64,000 nucleotides of DNA from Pseudodesulfovibrio sp. 5S69 (GTDB lineage Bacteria; Desulfobacterota; Desulfovibrionia; Desulfovibrionales; Desulfovibrionaceae). The stretch is from the NCBI RefSeq assembly GCF_037094465.1, contig NZ_CP146609.1, positions 1,427,501 to 1,491,500 of the forward strand, read 5' to 3'. The notes beneath the pieces were generated by a model, which did not search any database, was not told the DNA's origin, and saw only the letters and a program-made list of their open reading frames with translations. Shown here one piece after another: positions 24,795 to 33,061 of the stretch (position 1 is the first letter of the stretch; each line of letters opens with the position of its first letter). The position numbers and the translations under genes were made by a program.

Positions 24795-24998
24795 GCACCG
24801 AATCTGCTTCGTTGCCGGAGGTTTGCCGTAGAAGGCTTCGGCTGCACCTCCGTCGTCTCGCATCTCCGGCACCTCCCCGCCAATGAGCGTGTCGGCGGGT
24901 GACCACCGAAGCCGTCGGCTTTGTTGCCGGCGGGATGCCGTGGGAGGCTGCGGCTTTCCCCCATCGTCTCGCATCTCCGGTACCCCCGCCAATGGAGT
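24781..24998. repeat. Two imperfect tandem units of about 105 bp after moaA
   Basis: Unit 1 (24781-24886) and unit 2 (about 24892-24998) share the order GGCGGGT..CACCGAA, GTTGCCGG, TGCCGT, AGGCT-CGGCT, TCGTCTCGCATCTCCGG and CCCGCCAAT. Each unit begins with GGCGGG and ends with CCCGCC, so each can fold into a long hairpin. The first arm is within the last codons of moaA. This fills the gene-free stretch 24795-25037. Confidence 0.7.
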
Positions 24999-25037
24999 GC
25001 GGGGGGATTGTGTCGGGAGTTGAATTCAGACTTTTTG

Positions 25038-25071
25038 TACCGCGCCGTTTTTCGGCGCGGTTTCTTTTTTT
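25038..25071 (+). terminator. Strong rho-independent terminator
   Basis: Stem TACCGCGCCG / CGGCGCGGT with a TTTTT loop, followed by TTTCTTTTTTT. It ends the moaE-moaA transcript. Confidence 0.9.
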
Positions 25072-25179
25072 GCGGGAAGGGCGTTGACCTCGGGCGGTTG
25101 TGCGGTAGTATCGCGGGCAGGAAAGAAGCCGTCCCGCGAGGCGGGACTGATCGCAATACCGAAACAAAGAGAGTCAGCC

Positions 25180-25800
25180 ATGTCCATGTCCGTCAAGGAA
25201 GCCATCGGTGCCCGGCACAGCGTGCGTTCGTTTACCGGGGAGCCCGTATCCGAAGCGGCGCTTGAAGAGTTGCTGGAGGCGGCCCGGCAGGCCCCGTCCA
25301 GCCTGAATTCCCAGCCATGGAGGTTCATTCCGGTCAGCGACGAGGCGACCCGTGAGTGGATCGCGTCGAGCGAGGTATCCAAGAAGCAGCGCTGGCTGGC
25401 GGGCGCTCCGGCCATCCTGGTCTGCTGCGCGGACCTCGAGGGCTATGTCCGCGACACCCAGGCGAGCGCCTTTTTCTACAAGGAGCACAAGGTGATGGAC
25501 GAGGAACCCACTCAGGGTGTCCTGGATTACGCCGAAAACGCGGAGAAATCCTCCGAGACCGCCCGGTTCGGCGCTTCGGCCATGAACGTGGCCCTGGCCG
25601 TGTCCTTCATCATGCTCCGTGCCGTGGAGCTCGGCCTGGGCACCTGCTGGGTGGGCATGTTCAACGAGGCCCCGCTCAAGGAGCGGTTCGGCCTGACCAA
25701 GGACCAGCGCGTGGTCTGCCTCCTGGCCGTGGGCCATCCCGACGAATCCTCGGTCCCGCCCCGCAGGCGCAAGTCCCTGGACGAGATCGTCCTCAAGTAA
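25180..25800 (+). CDS. Nitroreductase-family FMN oxidoreductase
   Basis: A 206-residue flavoprotein of the NfsB/NOX-like nitroreductase fold. It has the FMN-binding N-terminus 'VKEAIGARHSVRSFTGEPV', then 'EAARQAPSSLNSQPWRFIPV', the mid-region 'SAMNVALAVSFIMLRAVELG' and 'LGTCWVGMF', and 'VVCLLAVGHPDE'. Family members reduce nitroaromatics, quinones or flavins with NAD(P)H; the natural substrate is not evident. I chose ATG 25180 with AAAGAGAG upstream. It is a single-gene unit between two terminators. Confidence 0.88.
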   Translation: MSMSVKEAIGARHSVRSFTGEPVSEAALEELLEAARQAPSSLNSQPWRFIPVSDEATREWIASSEVSKKQRWLAGAPAILVCCADLEGYVRDTQASAFFYKEHKVMDEEPTQGVLDYAENAEKSSETARFGASAMNVALAVSFIMLRAVELGLGTCWVGMFNEAPLKERFGLTKDQRVVCLLAVGHPDESSVPPRRRKSLDEIVLK

Positions 25801-25826
25801 TGACTCGGGATAACCCGACACAAATG

Positions 25827-25865
25827 AAAAGGCCTCATCGCTTCGATGGGGCCTTTTTCTTTCCT
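25827..25865 (+). terminator. Rho-independent terminator of the nitroreductase gene
   Basis: AAAAGGCCTCATCG folds with CGATGGGGCCTTTTT, followed by CTTTCCTTTT. It starts 26 bp after the stop codon. Confidence 0.88.
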
Positions 25866-25900
25866 TTTGGCGAACCGGGGCTTTCGAGGGTGGTGCAGCC

Positions 25901-25980
25901 GTGCATTTTTCCCCGGGGGTCTTTGACCGCAACGTAGTGGGCCTACGTGAGGATCAAATCCCCCCCCGGGAAAATGTGCG
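25901..25980. repeat. Long imperfect inverted repeat (about 30-bp arms) between convergent genes
   Basis: From the centre outward: ACGTAG/CTACGT, then TTTGA/TCAAA, CCCGGGGG/CCCCCGGG, and GCATTTT/AAAATG-GC. The arms span 25901-25934 and 25940-25980 around a short TGGG loop. It lies between the nitroreductase gene and the convergent DUF748 gene. On either strand it could be a bidirectional terminator, or a small MITE-like element. Confidence 0.6.
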
Positions 25981-26009
25981 GATGCGCCGCTCTCGGAAGC
26001 CGACGCCTG

Positions 26010-29000
26010 CTAGTCGATGCCGAGGTCCGCTCTATGCTTGGGCACGCCGGTCTTGCCGCCCGACTTGGCGTCCTTGTCCAGGAGGAAGATGCGGTCGGTC
26101 AGGGCCGGGTCCTTGGAGATGATGTACTCCTTGACCGCGTTCGCCCGCTCCATGGCCAGTTTGTGGAGCATTTCGTCGGTGACCACGATGCGGTCGCGGA
26201 TGAACTTCTCCATGACGTCCACGGGCTGCCGGTCGGTGACGAACAGGGTGGTCGGCTTGACGTCCTCCTCGTCCGGCTCGGCGGCGTAGGCCTCGTAGAG
26301 CATGTCCTCGTACTCGTCGGGCGCGACCGTGATCTGGTCCACCGTGGTCTCGGCCCGTTTGGAGCGGGGCAGGTCGTCGTACTTGGCCTGCCTGACCTTG
26401 TGCTCCAGGATGGCCTGGACGAGGCCGTTCTTGTCGGCCACCGGGTCCGTGACGCCGTCCACTTCGAGCTTGAGTTTCGGACGTTCCGTCAGGGCCTTGA
26501 TGATGGTGTCGAGCTTCTCGTCGCCCTGGGCGCTCAGCGCCGCGCGGCCCGGTTCGAAGACCACGAAGTCCATGTTCTCGCCGCCGCCGAACATGGAGCC
26601 GATCAGGGAGAACGGCGAGGCCAGGGCCTTGAAAAACAGATTGATGATGGCCTTGAACACGATGCCGCCGATGCGGAAGTTCGGGTCGTCCAGCCGCCCG
26701 GTGATGGGCAGGTTGAGCTGCATGTCGCCGTTGGAGTCCTGGAGCAGGGACAGGCCGAACTCCACCGGGATGTTCGGCGCGCCGGGCCGCTTGTCCTTCT
26801 TGCCCAACTGCAACTGCTCGATGAAGAACTTGTTTTTGGCGTCCAGCACCCAGTCCTCGGTCTTGAAGGTCACGTCCGCATAGAGCCGCCCCTTCTGGAT
26901 GGGGTAGGCCAGGTTCTTGAGGGTGTACGGGGTCAGGGGCACCAGTTCCATGCCGTTCACCGAGATGGCCAGGTCGGAATAGATGGGCGTGATCACCGGG
27001 TTGACCACCCCGGTCACGGACACGGGCGTGGGGCCGATCTTGGCCTTGAAGTCCACCTTGGGCCGGGCCTCGGGGGTCTGGTCGATATCGGTCAGGCTCA
27101 GGGTCATGGCCGTGACCTCGGTAGCGAAGGCCGGGTGGACGCTCTCGTCGCGGAAGGTGACCGCGCCGTTCTGCATGCCGACCTTGCCCACGGTCAGGGT
27201 CTCGAAGAGCGGCTTTTCCTCGGCGGCCTTGGCTTCGGTCCGGGCCTCGACCTGCTTGACCTCGGCCTCGGGCACCGGGACGGGCTGTTCGCCCTCTGGC
27301 GTCTGTTCCTCGGCGGGCGGTGTCGGCTCGGGCATGCGCAGGGCGCGCCTAACGTTCAGCCTGCCGTCCTTGTCGATGTGGATCAGGGCGCGCGGCCCAT
27401 TCAGGTTGACCTCGCCCACGGCCAGGGACATGGGGGCGTTGGTGAAGTCGATGCCCTTGACGTCCAACCGGTCGATGCCCGCCATCTCGCCGTCGTCGAA
27501 GGTGTTCTTGACCTTGAGCTCGGCCAGGGCGGTGCTGCCCTTGAGCGTGAACTTCGGGGTCTCGCCGCCGGTGAAGGTATAGCCCAGGTCGGCGAAGGCC
27601 TTGCCGTCGGCGATGAGCAGGTCGGTGTCCTGGGCCAGATAGTTGTCCAGGGGGCGCAGGCCGAACTTCTCGACCCGGATGGAGCCGCTTGAGGCCAGGG
27701 GGTCGGCAACGGCCCGGCCGCGAACCGAGAACCAGCCGCCGCCGTTCCAGCCGCCGCTCAAGGCAAAGGGTATCTCCGCGCCCTTTTCCGTGGAGACGTC
27801 GGTCACGTCCAGCTTGAAATTGCGTATGCCGAGGTCGGCCGGGTGGGCCAGGGTCAGGTCGCGGAAGTCGGCGGCCCCGTCCTCCACGGCGAAGTGCTGC
27901 ACGGTCGCGGTCCACGGTGTCTCGGGCTCGCCGGCCTCTTGGGCCGTGGGCTGGTCGGCAACGGGCTCGGCAGGCTGTTCGGTCTCGGCCTTGACCTCCT
28001 CGCCCGTCTTGGCGGCCTCATCCAGGACCCGTTGCAGGTCCAGGCGGCCGTCCTTTTCGCGGATCACGTCCACCGAGGGCTCGGTCAGCTTGATCTCGGT
28101 CACGCCGACATGCTTGGCGGCCAGGTCCAGGGTCGCGCCGGACACGTCGAGCGCGCCCAGGGTGAGGCTCGGCTCCTTGGCCTCGGGCTTGCGCACGGCC
28201 AGCCCGGCCAGGTTTAGGGTGCCGTTCTGCGCGGTCACCTGCGGCTTGCCGTCCTGGTCATGGTAGGCGAGGTCCACGGAAAAACCGAGCTTGCCGGAGT
28301 CGACCAGCAGAGGTTGGGCCTCGTTGATGTACGCGGCGTACGCGGGCACGTTCAGGTCCTTGCCCGCCACGGTGATCTTGGCCCCGATCGGGTCCAGGGT
28401 GGCCTCGCCGTTGACGTAGATGAACCCGTCCGAGCCGAAGGAGCCCTTGAACACGGTGGTCTGGTTCTCTCTGGTGGACAGGTTGTCCACCGAGAGGTCG
28501 AGCTTGGAAAAGGTCCGCTTGAATCCGCCCTTGACGAGGTCGTCGCGGAAATTCATGGTCCCGTCGTTGAGTTCGAACTTGCGCACGTCCAGGACAAAGG
28601 CGGCGTCGGTGTCGGCCTTGGTCTTGACCTTGGGGCCGGTGGGGCCGGGCTCGGATCCGGGGAAGTAGTCCACCCAGTTGATGTCCCCGCTCGCCCGGCG
28701 CACGACCTTGAAGAACGGCTGGTTCATGGACACCCGCTTGATGATCAGGGCGTTGTCGCCCAGGGAGAAGCGCTCCATCTCAAAGACCAGCTTCTTCATG
28801 GAGAAGACCGGGCCGTCTCCGGGCGCGGTCAGTTCCAGGTCGGTCAGAGTCCCGCCGCCGCCCAGAAAGAGGTCGATCCGCTGGGGATCGGGCCGCTCGA
28901 AGAACAGGGAAATGTCCGAGGTGAAGCGCCCGCTCTTGAGTTCGAGCGGGGTCTTGATGGGCACGTATTGCCAATACTGGTGCAGGTCCACGTCCACCGC

Positions 29001-29714
29001 GCCCAACTCGAATTCGGTCTGGAGGGTCTGGTCGAAGGGCAGGGTCCTGCCCTTGAGCTCCACGGGGTCGCCGTTGACCACGGCCGTGAACACCGGCTGG
29101 GTGAACTCCTTGACCTTGCTCGCGATGCTCGAAGTGAACGGCACGCGCAGGTGGATGTCGGAGACCACGTGCTTCTTGCCGTGGGGCCGGTCGTCGAAGG
29201 TGATGGCGGAGTTGGTCATCTCGAAACCGTACAGGGCGAAGGGGAAGACCGCGTCCTTCTTCTCGGGCTGTTTTTCGGGGGTCTCTCGGTTGACGCTGTC
29301 CGGGGTGCCGAGCAGGTCGGAGAAGGAGTACCTGCCCTCGCCGTAGAAGGTCAGGTTGACGTTGAGCCCGTCGAGCTTGAGATAGCTGACCACCGGGGCG
29401 AGCTCCCAGACCGTGGCGATGCCGGGCGCGACCTCCATGTGTTTCAGGGAGACGAGGTCCCCTTCCTCCTTGAGGTTCTTGACGTGCAGGCCGGAGAGCT
29501 CCAGGCGGAAGGTGAGCGGGTTGAAATAGATGTCTCCCACGCTGGTCTCGCGCTTGGTGGCCTCCGTGACCTGGCTGACCAGGACCGATTTCATGATCGG
29601 CGGGACAGCGAAAAAGCCGAACAGGGTGTAGGCCGCGAACGCGGTCAGCAGCCAAAAGACGATGCGTCGCAGAAGAGGAGTTCCGAATTTTATTTTATCG
29701 AGAAAAACCAGCAT
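26010..29714 (-). CDS. DUF748/AsmA-like giant envelope protein
   Basis: A 1234-residue protein. An N-terminal membrane anchor ('IVFWLLTAFAAYTLFGFFAVPPI', residues about 18-40) is followed by AsmA-like beta-rich repeats: 'VGDIYFNPLTFRLELSGLHV', 'LDGLNVNLTFYGEGRYSFSD', repeated 'VTIAGKD..'-like blocks and 'ITFDDRP'. A Pro/Glu linker lies near residues 785-830. The C-terminal part ('LSAQGDEKLDTIIKALTERP', 'KLEVDGVTD') resembles an OmpA-like peptidoglycan-binding fold. DUF748 proteins are related to AsmA/TamB-type bridges for lipid transport between membranes; that role is inferred. I chose ATG 29714; the frame stays open far upstream, but that part is antisense to the kinase gene. Confidence 0.85.
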   Translation of the reverse strand: MLVFLDKIKFGTPLLRRIVFWLLTAFAAYTLFGFFAVPPIMKSVLVSQVTEATKRETSVGDIYFNPLTFRLELSGLHVKNLKEEGDLVSLKHMEVAPGIATVWELAPVVSYLKLDGLNVNLTFYGEGRYSFSDLLGTPDSVNRETPEKQPEKKDAVFPFALYGFEMTNSAITFDDRPHGKKHVVSDIHLRVPFTSSIASKVKEFTQPVFTAVVNGDPVELKGRTLPFDQTLQTEFELGAVDVDLHQYWQYVPIKTPLELKSGRFTSDISLFFERPDPQRIDLFLGGGGTLTDLELTAPGDGPVFSMKKLVFEMERFSLGDNALIIKRVSMNQPFFKVVRRASGDINWVDYFPGSEPGPTGPKVKTKADTDAAFVLDVRKFELNDGTMNFRDDLVKGGFKRTFSKLDLSVDNLSTRENQTTVFKGSFGSDGFIYVNGEATLDPIGAKITVAGKDLNVPAYAAYINEAQPLLVDSGKLGFSVDLAYHDQDGKPQVTAQNGTLNLAGLAVRKPEAKEPSLTLGALDVSGATLDLAAKHVGVTEIKLTEPSVDVIREKDGRLDLQRVLDEAAKTGEEVKAETEQPAEPVADQPTAQEAGEPETPWTATVQHFAVEDGAADFRDLTLAHPADLGIRNFKLDVTDVSTEKGAEIPFALSGGWNGGGWFSVRGRAVADPLASSGSIRVEKFGLRPLDNYLAQDTDLLIADGKAFADLGYTFTGGETPKFTLKGSTALAELKVKNTFDDGEMAGIDRLDVKGIDFTNAPMSLAVGEVNLNGPRALIHIDKDGRLNVRRALRMPEPTPPAEEQTPEGEQPVPVPEAEVKQVEARTEAKAAEEKPLFETLTVGKVGMQNGAVTFRDESVHPAFATEVTAMTLSLTDIDQTPEARPKVDFKAKIGPTPVSVTGVVNPVITPIYSDLAISVNGMELVPLTPYTLKNLAYPIQKGRLYADVTFKTEDWVLDAKNKFFIEQLQLGKKDKRPGAPNIPVEFGLSLLQDSNGDMQLNLPITGRLDDPNFRIGGIVFKAIINLFFKALASPFSLIGSMFGGGENMDFVVFEPGRAALSAQGDEKLDTIIKALTERPKLKLEVDGVTDPVADKNGLVQAILEHKVRQAKYDDLPRSKRAETTVDQITVAPDEYEDMLYEAYAAEPDEEDVKPTTLFVTDRQPVDVMEKFIRDRIVVTDEMLHKLAMERANAVKEYIISKDPALTDRIFLLDKDAKSGGKTGVPKHRADLGID

Positions 29715-29999
29715 GATGAACCTGTCCGGGAGATTAGTGTTTCCGACGTTGAACCATTCTAGCCCAAATTGAGCGGAGAATCCATAATGGATAACGGTCT
29801 TGCGGTTTCTTGAGACCGGTACGTTTTCGGCCGCTTCCGGGGTGTTTCGCCCCACCTCCTGCAACACTATGGAAAACACGGATTTTGTTGCCCTAATAGG
29901 GAAATCCGGTGTATGCGGGAGGGGAATGCAGACATGCCTCGGGGCCGGTATCCGGCCCGCGACCATTGGGGGCATGCGAACGCCGAACGGAGCGGGTCC
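29715..29999. promoter_or_regulatory. Divergent regulatory region between the DUF748 gene and the sensor-kinase operon
   Basis: The region contains a perfect palindrome ATCCAT-A-ATGGAT (29780-29792), a second inverted repeat GGTCT..AGACC just after it, and a short hairpin GGCCGG-TAT-CCGGCC near 29942-29957. The palindrome is a plausible operator shared by both directions; I cannot assign the binding protein. Confidence 0.4.
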
Positions 30000-31709
30000 A
30001 TGTCCGACGTGCACTATTACCAGGGTTTGGCCAAGAGCATGATGTTCACCATCATCCTGGTCTCCTTCGCCCCGCTGTTCGTGGTCGTGCTCATTGCCGG
30101 ATACCAGTACAGCGTGGCCTACGAGGAGAAGGTCGAGGCCCACCTGCGCGAACTGGTCCTCAAGCACGACCAGACCATCGACGCCTACCTGGACGAGAAG
30201 ATGGCCGAGATCCGGGTCCTGGCCGAGATCATCGACCTCGGGCACCTGGCCTCGCCCGCGGGCATCGAGGCACTGCACGACGCCCTGACCGTGGGCCACG
30301 GCACCGACTTCGTGGACCTCGGGCTCATCGACGAGAACGGCATCCAGGTGGCCTATTCCGGCCCGTTCCGGCTCCAGGGGCTGGACTACTCCCGCGAGGC
30401 TTGGTTCAAGGCCGTGCGCAAGAATACGGTCCACGTCAGCGACGTGGGGCTGGGCATGCGCGGGGTGCCGCACTTCATCATCGCCCTGCGCATGCGCGCG
30501 GACGGCCGCGAGTGGGTCCTGCGCACCACCCTGGACTTCATCGCCTTCAACCGGCTGGTGGAGGACATCCGCATCGGCGAGACGGGCATGGCCTACATCA
30601 TCAACCGCGAGGGCGACTTCCAGACCACCCCGCGCCGGGACATGACGGCCGAGGTCCCGTTTCTGCGCGAGCTGGCCCGGTCCCTGACCGAGGGCGCCGA
30701 CCGGGTGCACGGCCGGGCGGCCATGGCGGTCATGGACAACCCTGCGACACACCGCGAGACCATCTTCGTGACCAGCCCGATCAAGGGCGGCGACTGGCTG
30801 ATGGTCTACCAGCAGGACACGGCCGACGCCTTCGCCACGCTGAACCGCAGCCGAGACCTGGCCATCGGCATCCTGTTCCTGGGCGGCCTGGCCATCACGG
30901 TCATGGCCTATCTCATGAGCCGCCGCATGGCCCGCAAGGTGGCCAGGGCGGACGCGGCCAAGGAGATCCTGAACGAGCAGGTCATCGAGGCGGGCAAGCT
31001 GGCGAGCGTCGGTGAGCTGGCCGCGGGCATCGCCCACGAGATCAACAACCCGGTAGCCATCATGGTCGAGGAGGCGGGCTGGATACAGGACCTCCTGGAA
31101 GAGGGGTTGTCCAGCGGCGACAACGAGCGCGAGGTCCAGCGGGCCCTGAACCAGATCCGCACCCAGGGCGCGCGCTGCAAGGAGATCACCCACAAGCTGC
31201 TGTCCTTCGCCCGCAAGATCGACCCCACGGTCATGTCCTTCGACCTCAACGACCTGGTCCGGGAGATCGTCGAACTGTCCGGGCAGCGGGCCAAGTACGC
31301 CAACGTGGTCATCGAGACCAGCCTGGGCGACAACATCGCGCCTATCGAGGCCAGCCCTTCCGAGATGCAGCAGGTCTTCCTCAACCTGGTCAACAACGCC
31401 ATCGACGCCATGGACCCCGGCGGCGGCGACCTGGACATCAGCACCCGCCAGGAAGGCGGCACGGTCGTGGCCCAGGTCTCGGACACCGGCTCCGGCATCC
31501 CCGAGGCCAACCTGTCGCGCATCTTCGATCCGTTCTTCACCACCAAACCGGTGGGCAAAGGGACGGGGCTCGGCCTGTCCATCATCTACGGGATCATCAA
31601 CAAGCTGGGCGGGACCATCTCCGTGGATTCCGCCGTGGGCCGGGGCACCACCTTCACCATCAGCCTGCCCGCCGGCAGGGCCGACGGGACCGGGACCCCT
31701 GAGGCGTAA
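30000..31709 (+). CDS. Membrane sensor histidine kinase with periplasmic Cache-type sensor domain
   Basis: A 569-residue kinase. First membrane helix about 15-37 ('[20 protein letters not shown]'), a periplasmic dCache-like sensor (about 40-285, with '[20 protein letters not shown]' and '[15 protein letters not shown]'), and a second helix about 288-308 ('[20 protein letters not shown]'). The dimerisation/phosphoacceptor box '[18 protein letters not shown]' has His near residue 345. The ATPase domain shows N box '[15 protein letters not shown]', '[13 protein letters not shown]' and '[15 protein letters not shown]'. I chose ATG 30000 ([12 protein letters not shown]), with GGAG upstream, over an in-frame ATG at 29913. 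It heads a row of three receivers and a PEP-synthase-like protein. The likely ligand is a small organic molecule; unknown. Confidence 0.9.
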   Translation: MSDVHYYQGLAKSMMFTIILVSFAPLFVVVLIAGYQYSVAYEEKVEAHLRELVLKHDQTIDAYLDEKMAEIRVLAEIIDLGHLASPAGIEALHDALTVGHGTDFVDLGLIDENGIQVAYSGPFRLQGLDYSREAWFKAVRKNTVHVSDVGLGMRGVPHFIIALRMRADGREWVLRTTLDFIAFNRLVEDIRIGETGMAYIINREGDFQTTPRRDMTAEVPFLRELARSLTEGADRVHGRAAMAVMDNPATHRETIFVTSPIKGGDWLMVYQQDTADAFATLNRSRDLAIGILFLGGLAITVMAYLMSRRMARKVARADAAKEILNEQVIEAGKLASVGELAAGIAHEINNPVAIMVEEAGWIQDLLEEGLSSGDNEREVQRALNQIRTQGARCKEITHKLLSFARKIDPTVMSFDLNDLVREIVELSGQRAKYANVVIETSLGDNIAPIEASPSEMQQVFLNLVNNAIDAMDPGGGDLDISTRQEGGTVVAQVSDTGSGIPEANLSRIFDPFFTTKPVGKGTGLGLSIIYGIINKLGGTISVDSAVGRGTTFTISLPAGRADGTGTPEA

Positions 31710-31729
31710 GAAACCATCGGGAGGGCGAC

Positions 31730-32164
31730 ATGCCTGCAAGAGTACTGCTCGTGGACGACGAGAAAGGGTTTGTGGACACCATGGCCAAGCGGCTGGAGAA
31801 CCGGGGCTACACCGTGGGCGTGGCCTACGACGGTCCGCAGGCGATCAACGCCCTGGGCAAGGGGGACATCTTTTTCGACGTGGTCGTCCTGGACGTCAAG
31901 ATGCCGGGCATGGACGGCAACGAGGCCCTGAAGCGGATCAAGGCCGACCACCCCCTGGTGGAGGTGATCATGCTGACCGGCCACGCCACGGTGGAGTCCG
32001 CCATCGAGGGCATGAAGTCCGGGGCCTTCGACTACCTGATGAAGCCGTGCGACCTGGAAAGCCTCATGGCCAAGATCGGCGAGGCCCAGGACAAGAAGGA
32101 GGCCCATGAGAACAAGATCCTCGAGGCCAGGGCCCGGCACATCGTCCTGCGCCGGGGCGAGTAG
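31730..32164 (+). CDS. Stand-alone response-regulator receiver protein (first of three)
   Basis: A 144-residue receiver without an output domain. The acidic pair is in 'VLLVDDEKGF', the phosphoacceptor Asp in 'DVVVLDVKMPGMDG', Thr in 'VIMLTGHATVES' and Lys in 'DYLMKPCDLES', all intact. A 20-residue charged tail ('KKEAHENKILEARARHIV') follows. It begins 20 bp after the histidine kinase and resembles the next two receivers more than other regulators in this window. DivK/CheY-like proteins relay phosphate or bind partner proteins; the partner here is not evident. Confidence 0.9.
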   Translation: MPARVLLVDDEKGFVDTMAKRLENRGYTVGVAYDGPQAINALGKGDIFFDVVVLDVKMPGMDGNEALKRIKADHPLVEVIMLTGHATVESAIEGMKSGAFDYLMKPCDLESLMAKIGEAQDKKEAHENKILEARARHIVLRRGE

Positions 32165-32174
32165 GGAAGCCGCC

Positions 32175-32546
32175 ATGGCCGACGGCCCCATCCGCGTGCT
32201 ACTGGTCGACGACGAGCTCGGCTTTCTCGAAGTGCTGGCCAAGCGCATGGGCAAGCGCGGCTACCTGGTGACCACGGCGGGCAGCGGGGCCGAGTCCGTC
32301 CGGGTCCTCCGGGACAACGATTTCGACGTGGCCGTCCTCGATCTCAAGCTCGGGGATATGGACGGCATAGAGGTCTTGCAGATAATGAAGAAGATGGTGC
32401 CGGAGATGCCGGTCATCATGCTCACCGGCCACGGCTCGGAGCAGGCCGCCAGGGAGGGTGTCGAGTCCGGCGCCTTCGACTACCTGCTCAAGCCGTGCGA
32501 CCTGGACGATCTCCTCGAAAAGGTCGGGGAGGCCGTGGCCGGGTAG
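32175..32546 (+). CDS. Stand-alone response-regulator receiver protein (second of three)
   Basis: A 123-residue receiver: 'VLLVDDELGFLEVLAKRMGK', phosphoacceptor region 'DVAVLDLKLGDMDGIEVL', 'VIMLTGHGSEQA' and 'DYLLKPCDLDDLLEKV'. All conserved phosphorylation residues are present. It lacks any output domain and ends right after helix 5. ATG 32175 has a plausible ribosome site (GGGAAGC). It is separated by 10 bp from the preceding receiver. The 'KPCDL' ending shared with the first receiver suggests recent duplication. Confidence 0.9.
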   Translation: MADGPIRVLLVDDELGFLEVLAKRMGKRGYLVTTAGSGAESVRVLRDNDFDVAVLDLKLGDMDGIEVLQIMKKMVPEMPVIMLTGHGSEQAAREGVESGAFDYLLKPCDLDDLLEKVGEAVAG

Positions 32547-32576
32547 CCGGAAACGACAACGAGACGGGAGTGGCCC

Positions 32577-32987
32577 ATGGCCGACATAAAAGCGCTCCTC
32601 GTGGATGACGAGGAATCCTTTCGAAACACCTTGTGCAAGCGGCTTAAGCGCCGGGGCATGACCGTGGAGCAGGCTGGCTCGGGCGAGGAGGCCCTGGATC
32701 TGCTGGCGGCCTTCCAGCCGGACGTCATCCTGCTCGACGTGAAGATGCCCGGCATGGACGGGCTGACCGCCCTGCACAAGATCAAGGAAGTGAACCCGCT
32801 GATCGAGGTGGTCATGCTCACGGGCCACGCCAGCATGGAGATCGCCATCCGGGGCATGGAACTCGGGGCCTTCGACTATCTGATGAAGCCCGTGGAGTTC
32901 GAGGAGTTGCTCTACAAGCTCGAGGACGCCTTCAAGCGCAAGCAGTACCACGAGGACCGCATCACGGCCCGATCCAGCGGGTCGTGA
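32577..32987 (+). CDS. Stand-alone response-regulator receiver protein (third of three)
   Basis: A 136-residue receiver: 'ALLVDDEESFRNTLCKRLKR', 'DVILLDVKMPGMDGLTAL', 'VVMLTGHASMEIAIRGM' and 'DYLMKPVEFEELLYKLEDAF'. Phosphorylation residues are intact; a basic tail ('KRKQYHEDRITARSSGS') follows. It starts 30 bp after the second receiver, and the PEP-synthase-like gene begins 74 bp further on. With no DNA-binding domain anywhere in the cluster, the receivers probably act through protein contacts or as phosphate sinks. Confidence 0.9.
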   Translation: MADIKALLVDDEESFRNTLCKRLKRRGMTVEQAGSGEEALDLLAAFQPDVILLDVKMPGMDGLTALHKIKEVNPLIEVVMLTGHASMEIAIRGMELGAFDYLMKPVEFEELLYKLEDAFKRKQYHEDRITARSSGS

Positions 32988-33061
32988 CCGCCGAACACCC
33001 CGAGCATTTCCCCATGAACCCTGCGACCCTGACCTAGGCTGCTTCCAAAGGACGACACCCG

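Noticed and set aside
29715..31739. N-terminal extension of the DUF748 frame by 675 codons
   Set aside because: The extension is antisense to the sensor-kinase gene and has no family similarity; the DUF748 start with membrane anchor is at 29714.
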